Shown here in pieces: positions 21,594 through 21,931 of a DNA stretch of 21,931 nucleotides. Within the stretch, counting starts at the first letter, position 1. Every line of letters begins with the position of its first letter. Source of the stretch: CALWZE01 sp964645785 (GTDB taxonomy: Bacteria; Bacillota; Clostridia; Oscillospirales; Ruminococcaceae); NCBI GenBank assembly GCA_964645785.1, contig CAZYAV010000038.1, positions 1-21,931 on the forward strand, read 5' to 3'. The notes under the pieces are model-generated. The model made no database searches, was not told the DNA's origin, and saw only the letters and a program-made list of their open reading frames with translations. The position numbers and the translations under genes are program-made.

Positions 21594-21931
21594 CGTCCCA
21601 CCTCCCGGGTGTCAAGGTTTGTGTTGCCTGTCTGCCGCAGCTTCTTTTTGGGATAGCTGTTCATCCCGCTGGTGTGCGCGAGGGTGTCGGTCGTTGCGAG
21701 GTCGTAGGTGGACGACCCGTCCATTCTGCCCTCGACCCAGCGCAGCAGCCGGGAGAAAAAGAGGGTCATGATGAGGTACATCGCCATCGCGACGGTGTAC
21801 ACCTCAAAATAGATGTAATAGGTGCCCGAGACCGACTTGCTCGAGAAGAACAGCTCCACCACCCCGATGCAGGAGAGCACGCAGGTGTCCTTGATGTTGA
21901 TAATCAGGTTGTTGCCGATCTGCGGCATGAT
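21590..21931 (-). CDS. Amino-acid ABC importer permease (5' part outside the window)
   Basis: The C-terminal 113 residues of a HisM/GlnP-type permease; the frame is open through the right edge and an internal ATG at 21928 is not the real start. The visible part begins with the end of the EAA coupling loop (PQIGNNLIINIKDT), followed by VLSCIGVVELFF and the last membrane helix VYTVAMAMYLIMTLFFSRLL. The usual KDTSL motif reads KDTCV here. About 35 extra residues follow the last helix, longer than usual, with a Ser/Thr-rich sequence and a KKK motif. The gene forms an operon with the ATPase through a 4-nt overlap. Confidence 0.93.
   Translation of the reverse strand: MMPQIGNNLIINIKDTCVLSCIGVVELFFSSKSVSGTYYIYFEVYTVAMAMYLIMTLFFSRLLRWVEGRMDGSSTYDLATTDTLAHTSGMNSYPKKKLRQTGNTNLDTREVGR

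Overview
The window looks like chromosomal DNA from a high-GC member of the Clostridia, probably Oscillospiraceae/Ruminococcaceae-like. Coding sequence is GC-rich, but promoters follow the Gram-positive sigma-A pattern (TTGACA/TATAAT, 17-nt spacers), ribosome binding sites are strong and purine-rich, and intrinsic terminators are GC-rich hairpins with U-tails. The best protein matches I can recall (clostridial NADP glutamate dehydrogenase, Tn916-type Xis, CadC/CadA, archaeal-type AspRS, AbrB-linked ABC exporter) are Firmicutes-like. The placement is inference, because no rRNA or tRNA is present. One 100-N assembly gap (20278-20377) shows this is a draft scaffold, perhaps a metagenome bin.

Layout. 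1-1110: 3' part of gdhA, followed after 44 nt by a lone Tn916-type excisionase gene and a shared terminator. 1408-2113: non-coding, locally AT-richer. 2114-3249: YgjP-type metallopeptidase plus a DtxR/MntR-family metal regulator, probably one operon. 3349-5801 (minus): Zn/Cd resistance operon of a CadC-like sensor, a stand-alone HMA metal-binding protein and a P1B-2 ATPase, with a clear promoter and operator. 6041-7081: mutY. 7391-8350: proline-iminopeptidase-like hydrolase. 8569-9453: AraC/GyrI-like regulator. 9990-11030 (minus): DUF5655 protein and SRAP/YedK abasic-site protein. 11157-12446: archaeal-type aspartyl-tRNA synthetase. 12760-14520 (minus): AbrB regulator, ABC ATPase and ABC-2 permease, with overlapping genes. 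14837-15484: deoC. 16227-17135 (minus): MarR regulator and GNAT acetyltransferase with two operator copies. 17265-17501 (minus): small two-helix membrane protein. 17803-18801 (minus): nucleoside hydrolase. 19416-19844 (minus): NifX/NifB-family protein with a His/Cys-rich tail. 20853-21931 (minus): ATPase and truncated permease of a polar amino-acid ABC importer.

How genes work together. The metal operon is self-contained: sensor, carrier domain and efflux pump. The AbrB-ABC and MarR-GNAT sets are each regulator-first operons with repeats in their own promoters, which suggests autoregulation. deoC and the nucleoside hydrolase both belong to nucleoside salvage but are separately transcribed. 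The amino-acid importer would be completed by genes beyond the right edge. Most of the window is ordinary housekeeping and accessory metabolism. I found no defence system, prophage, CRISPR array or insertion sequence. The points most worth following are the orphan excisionase, the His/Cys tail on the NifX-like protein, the repeat-flanked assembly gap, the mixed MntR/DtxR metal site and the archaeal-type AspRS.
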